In this document: one piece after another, positions 24,849 to 33,282 of the stretch
Numbering within the stretch: position 1 is the first letter of the stretch
Layout of the letters: the number at the start of each line of letters is the position of its first letter
Assembly (NCBI RefSeq): GCF_002886255.1
Contig: NZ_KZ614149.1
Location: 1 to 64,000, forward strand
Reading direction: 5' to 3'
Source of the DNA: Alteribacillus bidgolensis
GTDB lineage: Bacteria; Bacillota; Bacilli; Bacillales; Marinococcaceae
DNA: 64,000 nt
The notes under the pieces: generated by a model
What the model was told of the DNA's origin: nothing
Seen by the model: the letters and a program-made list of their open reading frames with translations, nothing else
Databases searched by the model: none
Translations under genes and position numbers: made by a program

Positions 24849-25511
24849 GTGAAAACAGCAGCAGTTATAATATTTTTGGCAGGAGTCTTTGTGTTTTTGT
24901 ATCCCGAAATTGAGGAATACACGACTGACTCAGAACAGAAGCAGCTAATGGATGATTGGGATAAAGAACAAATAGCACCCTCAGAAATAGATGTTAATAA
25001 TGATGTGAAGGAAAGGTATATGGAGTTAAATAATATTTTTGATCGTGATGAGGAAAATCCAGCAGTAGAAGACGAGTCGGATGAATCCTCGGATCAAAAA
25101 AACCATTCACGCCCATCAACGATTGGTGTATTACGTATTCCTGCCATAGATGCAGAACTTCCAGTTGTAGAAGGGGCAACGGAAGAAAATTTACGTACAG
25201 CGGCTGGACATTTGGAAGGCACTGCCTTATTAGGAAAAAAAGGAAATAGTGCTATTGCGGCGCATCGAAGCCATACACACGGTCGAATGTTTAACAGGCT
25301 TGATGAAGTAGAGGATGGAGATGACATTGTAATAGAAGATGAGACAGGAGAAAAAACGTATTCCGTTTTTAATAAAACAGTCGTTTCTCCTAATGACACA
25401 TCTGTTTTAACGCAAGATACAGATGGGGAAGCGATTGTGACACTTATTACGTGCACGCCGATGAAAAATCCAACTCACCGTTTAATCGTTCAAGGCAAAT
25501 ATAAGGAATAA
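24849..25511 (+). CDS. Sortase
   Basis: A 220-residue sortase with an N-terminal membrane anchor (about residues 3-20) and an acidic linker. The catalytic domain has GVLRIPAIDAELPVVEGA, AIAAHRSHTHGRMFNRL (catalytic His), VTLITCTPMKN (catalytic Cys in TLITC) and HRLIVQGKY (Arg). The TLITC form and arrangement point to class C or D. GTG 24849 follows AAAGGCGGTGG; the alternative TTG 24825 lies one base after the previous stop. It is next to the only LPXTG gene in the window. Confidence 0.88.
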   Translation: MKTAAVIIFLAGVFVFLYPEIEEYTTDSEQKQLMDDWDKEQIAPSEIDVNNDVKERYMELNNIFDRDEENPAVEDESDESSDQKNHSRPSTIGVLRIPAIDAELPVVEGATEENLRTAAGHLEGTALLGKKGNSAIAAHRSHTHGRMFNRLDEVEDGDDIVIEDETGEKTYSVFNKTVVSPNDTSVLTQDTDGEAIVTLITCTPMKNPTHRLIVQGKYKE

Positions 25512-25526
25512 GGAAGGTAGATAGAT

Positions 25527-25775
25527 ATGGTAAGGCTGCAAGGAGGGATTTATTACAGTGTTCTTCATGGACATACTATTAAACTAGTGTACCTAAAGAA
25601 TAATGTTTGTGAGCTTCACATTGACGAGAAATATTTAGGGCTTTGTTCGTTTCAATATATTAAACGGCAAATAAATAACATAGAAAAACGTACGAATAAA
25701 AGAAAAATTATTTATCAGGGTACTAACTTATGGGAAGAAGCTAAATCGGGAACGGTGGTTAACATTACTATTTAA
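25527..25775 (+). CDS. Small protein of unknown function at the end of the matrix island
   Basis: An 82-residue basic protein without a signal or membrane segment, 15 bp after the sortase gene and before a strong terminator, so probably the last gene of the island. The sequence (IYYSVLHGHTIKLVYLKNNVCELHIDEKYLG...) does not recall a known family. The ATG follows AGGAAGG. Confidence 0.6.
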   Translation: MVRLQGGIYYSVLHGHTIKLVYLKNNVCELHIDEKYLGLCSFQYIKRQINNIEKRTNKRKIIYQGTNLWEEAKSGTVVNITI

Positions 25776-25779
25776 ATAG

Positions 25780-25819
25780 AAAAATGCCCCTTACAGAGAA
25801 AATCTGTCAGGGCATTTTT
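25780..25819. terminator. Terminator of the matrix island
   Basis: The stem AAAAATGCCC/GGGCATTTTT has an inner ACAGA/TCTGT. It is bidirectional by symmetry and separates the island from brnQ. Confidence 0.9.
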
Positions 25820-25913
25820 AATAGGTTACAGTAAATGTTTTAAAAGTTGTCATTGGGAAGTCTTAACATGGTTTTTTAATTTCAGCTATTAATTCAGCAG
25901 AAAGACATTTCGA

Positions 25914-27221
25914 TCAGTTTACTCGTGCTTTTCTTATAAAGCGGCTGATTATTATGCCCGCTGCTGCCGGCCATATCCAGCCTAATCCTAGTTCAAATAA
26001 AGGCAAAAAGCTATAGAGATGATTTAACAAGGATAATTCTATTCCTAATTCCCGCAGACCATCATAAACGCTGATAAGAGCAGTTCCTATAACAGCACCT
26101 CTAAAATAGGCTTTGCTAAGTGATGCTTTGTATTCTATTAATGACAGTAGAATAAGAACGATTGCTATCGGGTAAATAGCTACAAGTACAGGAATAGAAA
26201 TAGATATGATAGTATTTAGCCCCAAGTTGGCAGCGGCAAGGCTAATAATAGTAATGATTAATGTTAAAATATGATAACGCACCTTTGGAAAAACGCCGTG
26301 AAAATACTGACCGCAGGCAGTCACAAGTCCTACGCAAGTGGTTAAACAAGCAAGTGTAACGATAATTCCAAGTATTAGTGTACCTGTTATTCCAAACGTT
26401 TGGTTCGCAGCATATGAAAGAATTTGGCTTCCATTCTCAAAGGTTTGCTGCGGGGCACTTTGCACCCCTAACCATCCAATAGCAGTATACACAACAACCA
26501 GTCCGATTCCGGCAATTATTCCCGCGATAGATGCTGTTTTAAGAATCGATTGTTTATTATTTATACCATGTTCTTTAATGGAAGAGACAATCACAAGACC
26601 AAATGCTAATGCAGCTATTGCATCCATCGTAAGGTAACCCTCTAATATTCCACTTGTTAAAGGATTAGTGGAATAACCTTCTCCTGGAGCTTGTCCTCCT
26701 GTAACAAATCCACTCAACGCACTTCCAGCTACTAATAATATAATAGCAGCTAGCAAAATCGGTGTAATAATATTACCGATCCGCTTAACCATTTTTGATG
26801 GATTTAGACTAAGCCAGTAAACCACAATAAAAAACAAAATCGAATAAATAAATAAAGCCGCATCATATACATGATCAGAAAGAAAAGGCATAGCACCCAT
26901 TTCAAATGACACATTCATAGCTCGAGGAATACCAAAAAATGGACCTATTGCAAGGTACAAAATAAAAGTGAAAATAATTGCAAAACGAATACTGACTCTT
27001 TTGGTAATCGTCTCAATGCTGCTGCCGTTAATGGCAATTGCTATAACTCCAAGGACAGGAAGGCCTACACCTGTAATGACAAATCCCAATATGGCGATCC
27101 AGTAATTCGTCCCGGCTTCTTGACCGAGAAAAGGAGGAAAAATTAAATTTCCGGCTCCGAAAAATAACGCAAAAAGCATTAATCCTATAAATAAAGTATC
27201 TTTTCTATTTAGTTGTTCCAA
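25914..27221 (-). CDS. brnQ: Branched-chain amino acid:cation symporter
   Basis: A 435-residue membrane transporter of the LIVCS/BrnQ family with about twelve hydrophobic segments. The typical start is LFIGLMLFALFFGAGNLIFPPFLGQEAG, followed by family motifs such as GVGLPVLGV and EGYLTMDAIAALAFG. It imports Leu, Ile and Val with Na+ or H+. The TTG start is preceded by GGAGGTTTTCAAG. It stands alone. Confidence 0.93.
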   Translation of the reverse strand: MEQLNRKDTLFIGLMLFALFFGAGNLIFPPFLGQEAGTNYWIAILGFVITGVGLPVLGVIAIAINGSSIETITKRVSIRFAIIFTFILYLAIGPFFGIPRAMNVSFEMGAMPFLSDHVYDAALFIYSILFFIVVYWLSLNPSKMVKRIGNIITPILLAAIILLVAGSALSGFVTGGQAPGEGYSTNPLTSGILEGYLTMDAIAALAFGLVIVSSIKEHGINNKQSILKTASIAGIIAGIGLVVVYTAIGWLGVQSAPQQTFENGSQILSYAANQTFGITGTLILGIIVTLACLTTCVGLVTACGQYFHGVFPKVRYHILTLIITIISLAAANLGLNTIISISIPVLVAIYPIAIVLILLSLIEYKASLSKAYFRGAVIGTALISVYDGLRELGIELSLLNHLYSFLPLFELGLGWIWPAAAGIIISRFIRKARVN

Positions 27222-27422
27222 CTTGAAAACCTCCAGCCGTTCTAAGATGATTCATTATTCCAAAAGACCATACTATCCTAACGCCGTACAAATCTTTTGT
27301 AAAGAAAATGTTTTCGGAAAAATATATGTTAGAAAAAATTGGTTTTGATTGAGTTTATATGAAAAATGGGCAGTTTGTGTTTAATGGTGTTTATTGTGAA
27401 TATAAGAATGCTTTCTTTCATA

Positions 27423-27451
27423 TTGACAAAATGGTAAATTATCATTACTTT
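27423..27451 (+). promoter_or_regulatory. Candidate promoter of nhaC
   Basis: In the 318-bp brnQ-nhaC divergent region, TTGACA (27423-27428) is followed after 17 bp by TACTTT (27446-27451). Nothing else recognisable was seen in this AT-rich stretch. Confidence 0.45.
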
Positions 27452-27539
27452 AAATAAGGTGTTTATTTTACTTTAATACTAAAAAGTAAGTACGTAAGCG
27501 GTTAAATTAATATACATATTTTATCTAGGAGGAGCCATT

Positions 27540-28931
27540 ATGGAGGACAAGCCTATAAAACCTCGTGTTAGAAAAATAGAAGCTTTCACTATATTATTAA
27601 GTATTTTGCTTATTATTGGAGTAAGTTTAATTCGTTTTGGAGCACCTCCACACATTCCGATCTTTGTATCGATTGTATTACTCGTTTGTTATTCATTTTT
27701 TAAAAAAGTCAGTTGGAAAATCACAGAAAAAGGAATTGTTGATGGGGTAACTTCAGGAATCCTCCCTATTCTCATATTTATTTTAATTGGAGTTCTTATT
27801 AGCATATGGATCAGTGCTGGTACTATTCCGACCATGATTTATTACAGTTTTCTCATCATTTCGACTGATTTTTTCCTGCCAAGTGTTTTTGTCGCAACAG
27901 CGATTATCGGTGTTTGCATTGGAAGTTCCTTTACTACTGCATCCACGATTGGAGTGTCTTTTATGGCACTCGGAGGACTTCTCGGTATGAATCCTGCAAT
28001 GACTGCTGGAGCAGTAGTATCTGGTGCTCTTGTAGGAGATAAAATGTCTCCTTTGTCTGATACAACGAATCTGGCATCGTCTGTTTCAAAAGTTGATCTG
28101 TTTGAGCATATTCGTCATATGTTATGGACGACCGTCCCGTTATTCATCATCACGTTAGTAGTATATTTTGCCATAGGCAGCACTTCAGCTGAGGCGGATA
28201 TACAAACTATAGATGCACTAATGAACGAATTATACGGGTACTATCCTATTCATCCGCTTACGTTGTTACCAGCAGCGGTGATTGTGTTTTTAGCTGTCCG
28301 TAAAACATCTGCCATTCCTTCCATGATTGCAGGTATTATATCTGGAATAGCAGTAGCTATTTTCATCCAGCCTGGATATGGTGTCGGGGATTATATGATA
28401 TTTATGCAAGATGGATTTACATCTGAGTCGGGAAATGAACAATTAGACGAAATGCTAAGCCGTGGCGGGATTCAAGAAATGATGTGGCCGGTGTCCTTAT
28501 TAATTCTTACCCTGAGCATGGGGGGGCTGCTTTCGACGCTTGGCATTATTAAAAAAGTGTTAGAAGCCATTTCATCTTTAGTGAAAACAACTGGCAGACT
28601 TGTTCTTTCTACTGCTTTAACAGGAATAGGAATTAATATATCACTCGGCGAACAATACATGTCTGTTATTTTAACAGGGGAAGCATTTGAACCGAAATAC
28701 AAGCAGATGGGCTTAGCAAGAAAAAATTTATCAAGAGTACTAGAGAATGCAGGAACGCTCATAAATCCATTAATTCCTTATGGAGTAAGCGGAGTTTTTA
28801 TGGCAAGCGTTCTTGAAGTTGATGTATTGCAATACCTGCCATATGCATTTTTCTGTCTATTAGGGCCTGTTATTGTAGCAGTATACGGTTTCACCGGTTT
28901 TAGTATGGTGAAAACGAACGTTAATAAATAA
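27540..28931 (+). CDS. nhaC: NhaC family Na+/H+ antiporter
   Basis: A 463-residue antiporter with about eleven hydrophobic segments. Family motifs include GSSFTTASTIGVSFMALGGLLGMNPAMTAGAVVSGALVGDKMSPLSDTTNLASS and a late ENAGTLINPLIPYGVSG. It exports Na+, or exchanges a substrate for it, under proton drive; the close relative MleN exchanges malate and lactate, so the substrate is not fixed. The ATG follows AGGAGGAG. Together with the CPA1 antiporter it fits life at high salt or pH. Confidence 0.9.
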   Translation: MEDKPIKPRVRKIEAFTILLSILLIIGVSLIRFGAPPHIPIFVSIVLLVCYSFFKKVSWKITEKGIVDGVTSGILPILIFILIGVLISIWISAGTIPTMIYYSFLIISTDFFLPSVFVATAIIGVCIGSSFTTASTIGVSFMALGGLLGMNPAMTAGAVVSGALVGDKMSPLSDTTNLASSVSKVDLFEHIRHMLWTTVPLFIITLVVYFAIGSTSAEADIQTIDALMNELYGYYPIHPLTLLPAAVIVFLAVRKTSAIPSMIAGIISGIAVAIFIQPGYGVGDYMIFMQDGFTSESGNEQLDEMLSRGGIQEMMWPVSLLILTLSMGGLLSTLGIIKKVLEAISSLVKTTGRLVLSTALTGIGINISLGEQYMSVILTGEAFEPKYKQMGLARKNLSRVLENAGTLINPLIPYGVSGVFMASVLEVDVLQYLPYAFFCLLGPVIVAVYGFTGFSMVKTNVNK

Positions 28932-29076
28932 AATATTACGTTACTTAAACGAATTTAGTGATAAACGCCATTTCTCTGACTATAATAGTAAAGAGTAAAT
29001 TTTGTCTATAATCAGAGTTTGTGGTATAGGTCTTTTAACAGCGTGTGATGCTTCTCAGAGAAAAAGGAGGAGGCCT

Positions 29077-29490
29077 ATGTTGATCACCATGGAAGACGAG
29101 TTGATTTATTTTTATTTTCAAGCTAAATCCTCTGCATCTTTACCGGTCGGCACGTATCCGGATGTTAATGGATATTTGCTGTATGACCAAAAAGGACGCT
29201 GGCTTGGCTATCGAATGTTTCGCACAGTACAAGGTAAAAAGCAGGTTCCTGTAGCTATTCCGAAAATTCGGAAAATAGACTATCCGATTTTTAACGCAAG
29301 TATCGAAGATGGAAAAGAGTATATAGAAATTAAATTTGATAAAGATACTCCTGTGTATCAAATGAGAGAACAAGAATGTATGCTTGATTTCAACGAACAT
29401 GGATTATTCGGAATTGAAGTAATAAGAAAACCGGAAAACCCAGCCGGAAACGACAGTTTAGTCCAAAAATTTCTAGAACCAGAAATATAG
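29077..29490 (+). CDS. Unknown protein with a DUF2283-like C-terminal segment
   Basis: A 137-residue soluble protein. The C-terminal part (CMLDFNEHGLFGIEVIRKPENP) has the look of the short DUF2283 motif; the rest is unfamiliar. ATG 29077 is chosen because AAGGAGGAGG lies directly upstream; the frame from 29002 would put it inside the gene. It stands alone with its own terminator. Confidence 0.65.
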   Translation: MLITMEDELIYFYFQAKSSASLPVGTYPDVNGYLLYDQKGRWLGYRMFRTVQGKKQVPVAIPKIRKIDYPIFNASIEDGKEYIEIKFDKDTPVYQMREQECMLDFNEHGLFGIEVIRKPENPAGNDSLVQKFLEPEI

Positions 29491-29495
29491 CAAAT

Positions 29496-29541
29496 AAATG
29501 CACATATACAAGTATCACAACCAAACTTGATATGTGCATTT
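29496..29541. terminator. Terminator after the DUF2283-like gene
   Basis: The stem AAATGCACATAT/ATATGTGCATTT (29496-29507 with 29530-29541) has further pairing in the loop. It lies between convergent genes. Confidence 0.8.
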
Positions 29542-29546
29542 GTACT

Positions 29547-30487
29547 TTAAAGCCCTTGTTCTTTTATCTTTCGTGTAAAACGAAATCTTTGTAAACCTGC
29601 TTGGCTGATGAAGATACCGGTAAAAATGAAAAAAGCACCCATTAACATAGAAAGGGTGAGTACTTCACTTAGCAGTAAATGTCCAAACATTACACCAAAC
29701 ACTGGGACAAGCAATGTGGAGATTGCTGCGGTTACTGTATTAATGACAGTAAGAAGGTAGTACCAAATCGAGAAACATAACGCAGAAGCTATGACTCCTG
29801 TGAAAAGAAGCGAAAAAATACTTTCTTTGTTCCATTGTATAACCTGTTCGCGCTCAAATAAAAACGCTAGTATCGCTAACCCCAAAGACCCAATCAGTAT
29901 TTGAAAGGCAGTAACGGATAATTGGTTTGAGCCAGCAAGCTTTAATCGAAAGTAAACATTTGAGACTGCCCAGCATAAAGAAGCAATCAGAACGAGGATA
30001 ATTCCCAATATATTCTGCCACGTTGCTTGCTGGAAAATGTCAGCTCCTATTATAAGAGAAAATCCTGTAACACCAAGCAGCAGGCCAATAATATTTTTTC
30101 TTGTTATCGTTTCGTTTAAAAAGAGAGCAGCCAAAATGCTTGACCAAATGGGCATAGTATATAAAATGATAGAAGTTTTGCCTGCATTCACAAATAACAT
30201 AGCATATGTTATTAAACCAAAGACAGCAAACGTTTGAAGCAGGCCAAGTATTATTATATGTTTCCATTTCAAAGATTGTAATTCTTTCCATATTGCATTT
30301 TGATAAACTATAAATTAGGAATAAGAGCAGAAATAAACCTCCGATAGCAAAGCGCAGAAAAGAAAAAGTAAACGGACCAATGTATTACAAACCTATTTTC
30401 ATCAGAGGCCAGGAGTAACCCCGCGCCCCTGCTAAAAATAGAATGCTAATTAATATGATTTGTTTTGTTTATTCGCCTTGTATTCAT
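29547..30487 (-). pseudogene. EamA/DMT-family transporter, broken near the start
   Basis: The intact part (29547-30272) encodes about 241 residues of an EamA drug/metabolite transporter with eight membrane helices. Upstream, the expected first two helices are still readable but broken. An ATG at 30487 after AGGGTGA starts MNTRRINK, then the frame shifts in an A-rich run. QIILISILFLAGARGYSWPLMKIGL then meets TAA (30385-30387), YIGPFTFSFLRFAIGGLFLLLFLIYS continues, and a second shift near 30305 joins YQNAIWKELQSLKWKH. Repaired, the gene gives about 313 codons, the usual EamA length. The remaining frame is unlikely to give a functional transporter. Confidence 0.85.
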
Positions 30488-30577
30488 TTTAAGTCACCCT
30501 ATTCTTGATATCTTTGACAAATAATAGAAAAATGATTGACAGAAGCTGCGTTGATATAGAGAATAACAAAAGAGAGT

Positions 30578-30702
30578 TTTTTTATACTTTAGCAATGTTT
30601 AACTTTGTTAAAGGATCAAAGTATAAGTAAAACTACGACTTAAGGATTCGGCGGCAAGTCGAGTTATTCTAATTAGGTTTGAATTTGGCGGCAAGCCAAG
30701 TT
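30578..30702 (+). repeat. Dispersed structured repeat, copy B with an extra 3' arm
   Basis: TTTATACTTTAG, then AACTTTGTTAAAGGATCAAAG, TATAAGTAAAACTACGACTT, GGCGGCAAGTCGAG and TTATTCTAA. A second 3' arm (TTTGGCGGCAAGCCAAG, 30685-30701) follows. In this copy AACT-CGACTT pairs with AAGTCG-AGTT. It ends about 15 bp before the ribosome site of the next small gene. Confidence 0.7.
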
Positions 30703-30733
30703 GGTACATACGAAAAATGAGGAGAGAATGATA

Positions 30734-30847
30734 TTGTTTCAAAGATTATTAGTTGCATGTTTAATAATGATTGCTGCCATTTTTGTAGTGATATACCTTA
30801 ATGAAAATTCAACTACATATTCGCTCGGTTTTATCCTCTCACAGTAA
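30734..30847 (+). CDS. Very small single-helix membrane protein
   Basis: A 37-residue protein (RLLVACLIMIAAIFVVIYLN forms one membrane helix). TTG 30734 lies seven bases from TGAGGAGAG; ATG 30728 is a possible alternative. A strong terminator overlaps its stop. Too short for family assignment. Confidence 0.55.
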   Translation: MFQRLLVACLIMIAAIFVVIYLNENSTTYSLGFILSQ

Positions 30848-30883
30848 ATACCATGTGCCAAACGACGCACATGGTATTTTTCT
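30846..30883 (+). terminator. Terminator after the small membrane protein
   Basis: The 13-bp perfect stem AAATACCATGTGC/GCACATGGTATTT is followed by TTCT. Confidence 0.88.
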
Positions 30884-30947
30884 AATCTTAAAACTATAAG
30901 TATATGATTCATACTTAATAAACTGCAAAATAACTGATCTTTAACTT

Positions 30948-31121
30948 TTAAACTGCTAGTTTCAGATTAATGGCTTGAATTTCTTTTTCAATCGTTTCAA
31001 GCTCTTTGGCAGCCGGTTCTGCGTTGCCGCCAACAGATTCTAGCTTTTCTAAATCGCCTTGTACTCGAATGTAGTCTGCTTTTAACATTTGTAATTTACT
31101 TTCTAATTCGTCGCGGTTCAT
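30948..31121 (-). CDS. SE1832 family small coiled-coil protein
   Basis: A 57-residue protein MNRDELESKLQMLKADYIRVQGDLEKLES... of pure helical heptad character. It matches the short conserved SE1832 family seen in staphylococci and bacilli. The ATG at 31121 follows AGAGGTGTG. Function unknown. Confidence 0.7.
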   Translation of the reverse strand: MNRDELESKLQMLKADYIRVQGDLEKLESVGGNAEPAAKELETIEKEIQAINLKLAV

Positions 31122-31244
31122 TATCACACCTCTTTTTGATTATTCAATAAGGGAACAATATCATAACTGTTTTACTTTCTCAAACGTTATAGACTGTAAA
31201 AAAATAGACAGGGATGAAATTTTCAAAAAACTTGTTGTGTGATA

Positions 31245-31294
31245 TTGATATTTATTCTCAAACCCTTTATAATTTTAAATGAAAATGATTATCA
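31245..31294 (+). promoter_or_regulatory. Promoter with overlapping Fur box for the siderophore ATPase unit
   Basis: TTGATA (31245-31250), a 17-bp spacer and TATAAT (31268-31273) form a good sigma-A promoter. Immediately downstream, TGAAAATGATTATCA (31280-31294) matches the Fur box TGATAATNATTATCA at all but one position. This predicts iron repression of the ATPase and FhuF-like genes. Confidence 0.85.
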
Positions 31295-31306
31295 GTTTTA
31301 TTACTT

Positions 31307-31404
31307 GTACTTTAGGAAAGTTTGAATTAGCTAAAGGATCAAAGTATAAGTAAAACTACGTCTTCCTCCATAAGGACTTGGCGGTAAGCCGAGTTTTTCT
31401 AATG
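31307..31404 (+). repeat. Dispersed structured repeat, copy C
   Basis: TACTTTAGGAAAGTTTGAA, then CTAAAGGATCAAAGTATAAG, TAAAACTACG, and the arm GGACTTGGCGGTAAGCCGAG with TTTTTCTAAT. It lies inside the leader of the Fur-controlled transcript, between the Fur box and the ATPase ribosome site, and its 3' hairpin with T-run looks like an attenuator. Confidence 0.7.
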
Positions 31405-31435
31405 AGCACAGGAGAGAGTGAAAGGGGTTTGAGAC

Positions 31436-32275
31436 GTGTCGAAACTTACCGCACAACACATTGCAGTCTCATATAATGAAAATACTATTTTAAAAAATAT
31501 GAACTTAGAAGTACCTGAAGGAATGATTACATCGATCATTGGACCTAACGGCTGCGGAAAGTCTACTGTACTTAAAACAATGTCCAGGATTCTTAAACCG
31601 GATCAAGGTGCCATTTATTTAAATGGCAGAAGCATTCATGAAATGAAAACAAAAGAAGTAGCTAAAGAAATGGCTATTCTTGCCCAAACCCCTGATATCC
31701 CGCAAACGTTGACTGTTTCTCAACTTGCAGCATTTGGACGTTACCCACATCGCCGCGGGACCGGCCGCTTAACAATAAGAGATAAAGAAGCTGTAGCGCA
31801 AGCGTTGGATGATACTGGGATGAGTGAATATAAAGATCGCCCGCTTGAAGCTTTATCGGGCGGACAAAGACAAAGAGCATGGATATCGATGGCATTAGCT
31901 CAGGAAACAGATGTACTGCTTTTAGATGAACCCACCACTTATTTGGATATGGCGCATCAATTAGAAATATTAGAGCTTCTGCAAGATTTGAATGAAAAAG
32001 AAAAGCGGACAATCGTAATGGTTATTCATGATTTAAATCACGCTGCACGTTTTTCTGATCATTTGATTGCTATGAAAGCAGGAAAAGTGCAGGATATTGG
32101 TTCCCCATCTGAAGTGATCAGTAAACCAGTTCTTCGCCGTGTATTTGGGATCGATGCATATGTAGTACCTGATCCTCGAACCGGAAAACCTATTTGTATG
32201 ACTTATGATCTAGTAGACCGACATTTAGAATCTGTACCTAATCCAGAAATTCAAACTCAAATAGCGAGGGTTTAG
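31436..32275 (+). CDS. Iron-siderophore ABC transporter ATPase
   Basis: A 279-residue ATPase of the FecE/FhuC/YusV type. It has Walker A GPNGCGKST (about residue 39), signature LSGGQRQRAW, Walker B VLLLDEPTTYLD and the switch His in MVIHDLNHAARF. The GTG start lies behind GAAAGGGG. It powers import of ferric siderophores through the double permease encoded convergently at 33283-35319. It is translationally close to the FhuF-like gene (2-bp gap). Expression is probably Fur-controlled. Confidence 0.9.
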   Translation: MSKLTAQHIAVSYNENTILKNMNLEVPEGMITSIIGPNGCGKSTVLKTMSRILKPDQGAIYLNGRSIHEMKTKEVAKEMAILAQTPDIPQTLTVSQLAAFGRYPHRRGTGRLTIRDKEAVAQALDDTGMSEYKDRPLEALSGGQRQRAWISMALAQETDVLLLDEPTTYLDMAHQLEILELLQDLNEKEKRTIVMVIHDLNHAARFSDHLIAMKAGKVQDIGSPSEVISKPVLRRVFGIDAYVVPDPRTGKPICMTYDLVDRHLESVPNPEIQTQIARV

Positions 32276-32277
32276 AT

Positions 32278-33057
32278 ATGGCAATGGTCTTTACGAGAGA
32301 ATCTAAATCAAAAATATATGAGACGTTTGCTGTACGGCAGCACGAGCCAGTTTCTTATGAAATAGTTTATAAACCATCTGAGTGGCTTCATAAAGATTCT
32401 TTAACGGATTTTATGGAAAATTACGGAACGTTTATTAATGCACCAAGTAGTGACATGACGGCAACATTTTGGGCGAACCGCTATAGTCGTTATATTGCTT
32501 TTTTTCATTGGGCTGTTGCAAAAGGCTGGGATGCAGATACGTCATTAGAGATGATGAAAGTGTACTTATGTGCGCGTCCTGATAAGAAAGAGCCTGCTTT
32601 TGAATTTTATTCATCATTTGAAGAAGGGGCTCATTTTACCGACAAACATAGCAGGCAAGAAAGGCTTTCCGCTTTTTATCGTAATCATGCTTCGCCTTTA
32701 ATGCATGCATTTGCGTCTGCAGCCGGTGTGCGCACCCGTGAATTATGGGGGCAGCTATATCATACTGTGCCTTATTTCATTCATTTGGCTAAAGTGACTG
32801 AATCACATAATTTACAAAATCGTTTAATGGATGATTGGCATTTTATTACAAAAGAAGCGGCGCCATCAATTTTTAGGGAGAACAACTTTTCATTTCAATT
32901 TAAAGTAATCCCTATTCCTAACCCAGCTGATGATAAACCAATGTATACAAAGCCGACGTGCTGTCTGGCGTTTAAAGCCTCTGACTGCTATTGTTACCGG
33001 TGCCCGCGAATGAAACCAAAACAAAGGCAGAAATTATATGAACAAAAGAAAAAATAA
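32278..33057 (+). CDS. FhuF-like ferric siderophore reductase
   Basis: A 259-residue protein ending in a cysteine cluster, TCCLAFKASDCYCYRCP, close to the CC-x10-C-x2-C 2Fe-2S motif of FhuF reductases, which release iron from imported siderophores. The rest is soluble. It follows the ATPase gene by 2 bp and shares its Fur-type promoter. The call rests on the C-terminal motif and the neighbourhood; the N-terminal part is divergent. Confidence 0.75.
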   Translation: MAMVFTRESKSKIYETFAVRQHEPVSYEIVYKPSEWLHKDSLTDFMENYGTFINAPSSDMTATFWANRYSRYIAFFHWAVAKGWDADTSLEMMKVYLCARPDKKEPAFEFYSSFEEGAHFTDKHSRQERLSAFYRNHASPLMHAFASAAGVRTRELWGQLYHTVPYFIHLAKVTESHNLQNRLMDDWHFITKEAAPSIFRENNFSFQFKVIPIPNPADDKPMYTKPTCCLAFKASDCYCYRCPRMKPKQRQKLYEQKKK

Positions 33058-33058
33058 G

Positions 33059-33098
33059 AGCGGACGAAAGGGAAAATACCTTTGAGTCCGCTTTTTTG
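33059..33098 (+). terminator. Terminator after the FhuF-like gene
   Basis: The stem AGCGGAC/GTCCGCT, with an inner AAAGG/CCTTT, is followed by a long T-run. Confidence 0.88.
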
Positions 33099-33159
33099 TT
33101 TTTTTAGGAAATTATATTTTTACGAAATGGATAACTATCTCTATCTTATTTGATCTGTG

Positions 33160-33275
33160 TCTAGCTTTAGCTCCCAGTCTCTCGGAAGCACAAGACGGTT
33201 TAAGGTACTTTTGGAAGAATCGCGAACATCGTGTTCGCAGTGATAAGCCTAATTATTCTAAAAGTATTTCCTTAA
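33160..33275. repeat. Degenerate intergenic repeat with nested hairpins
   Basis: TCTAGCTTTAGCTCCCAGTC followed by TCTCGGAAGCACAAGACGG resembles a repeat seen between genes in many Bacillaceae (recalled, not checked). It continues into a perfect hairpin CGAACA-TCG-TGTTCG and flanking arms GGTACTTTTGGAAGAAT / ATTCTAAAAGTATTTCC that pair imperfectly. It lies between the convergent halves of the siderophore locus. Confidence 0.45.
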
Positions 33276-33282
33276 ATGGTTT

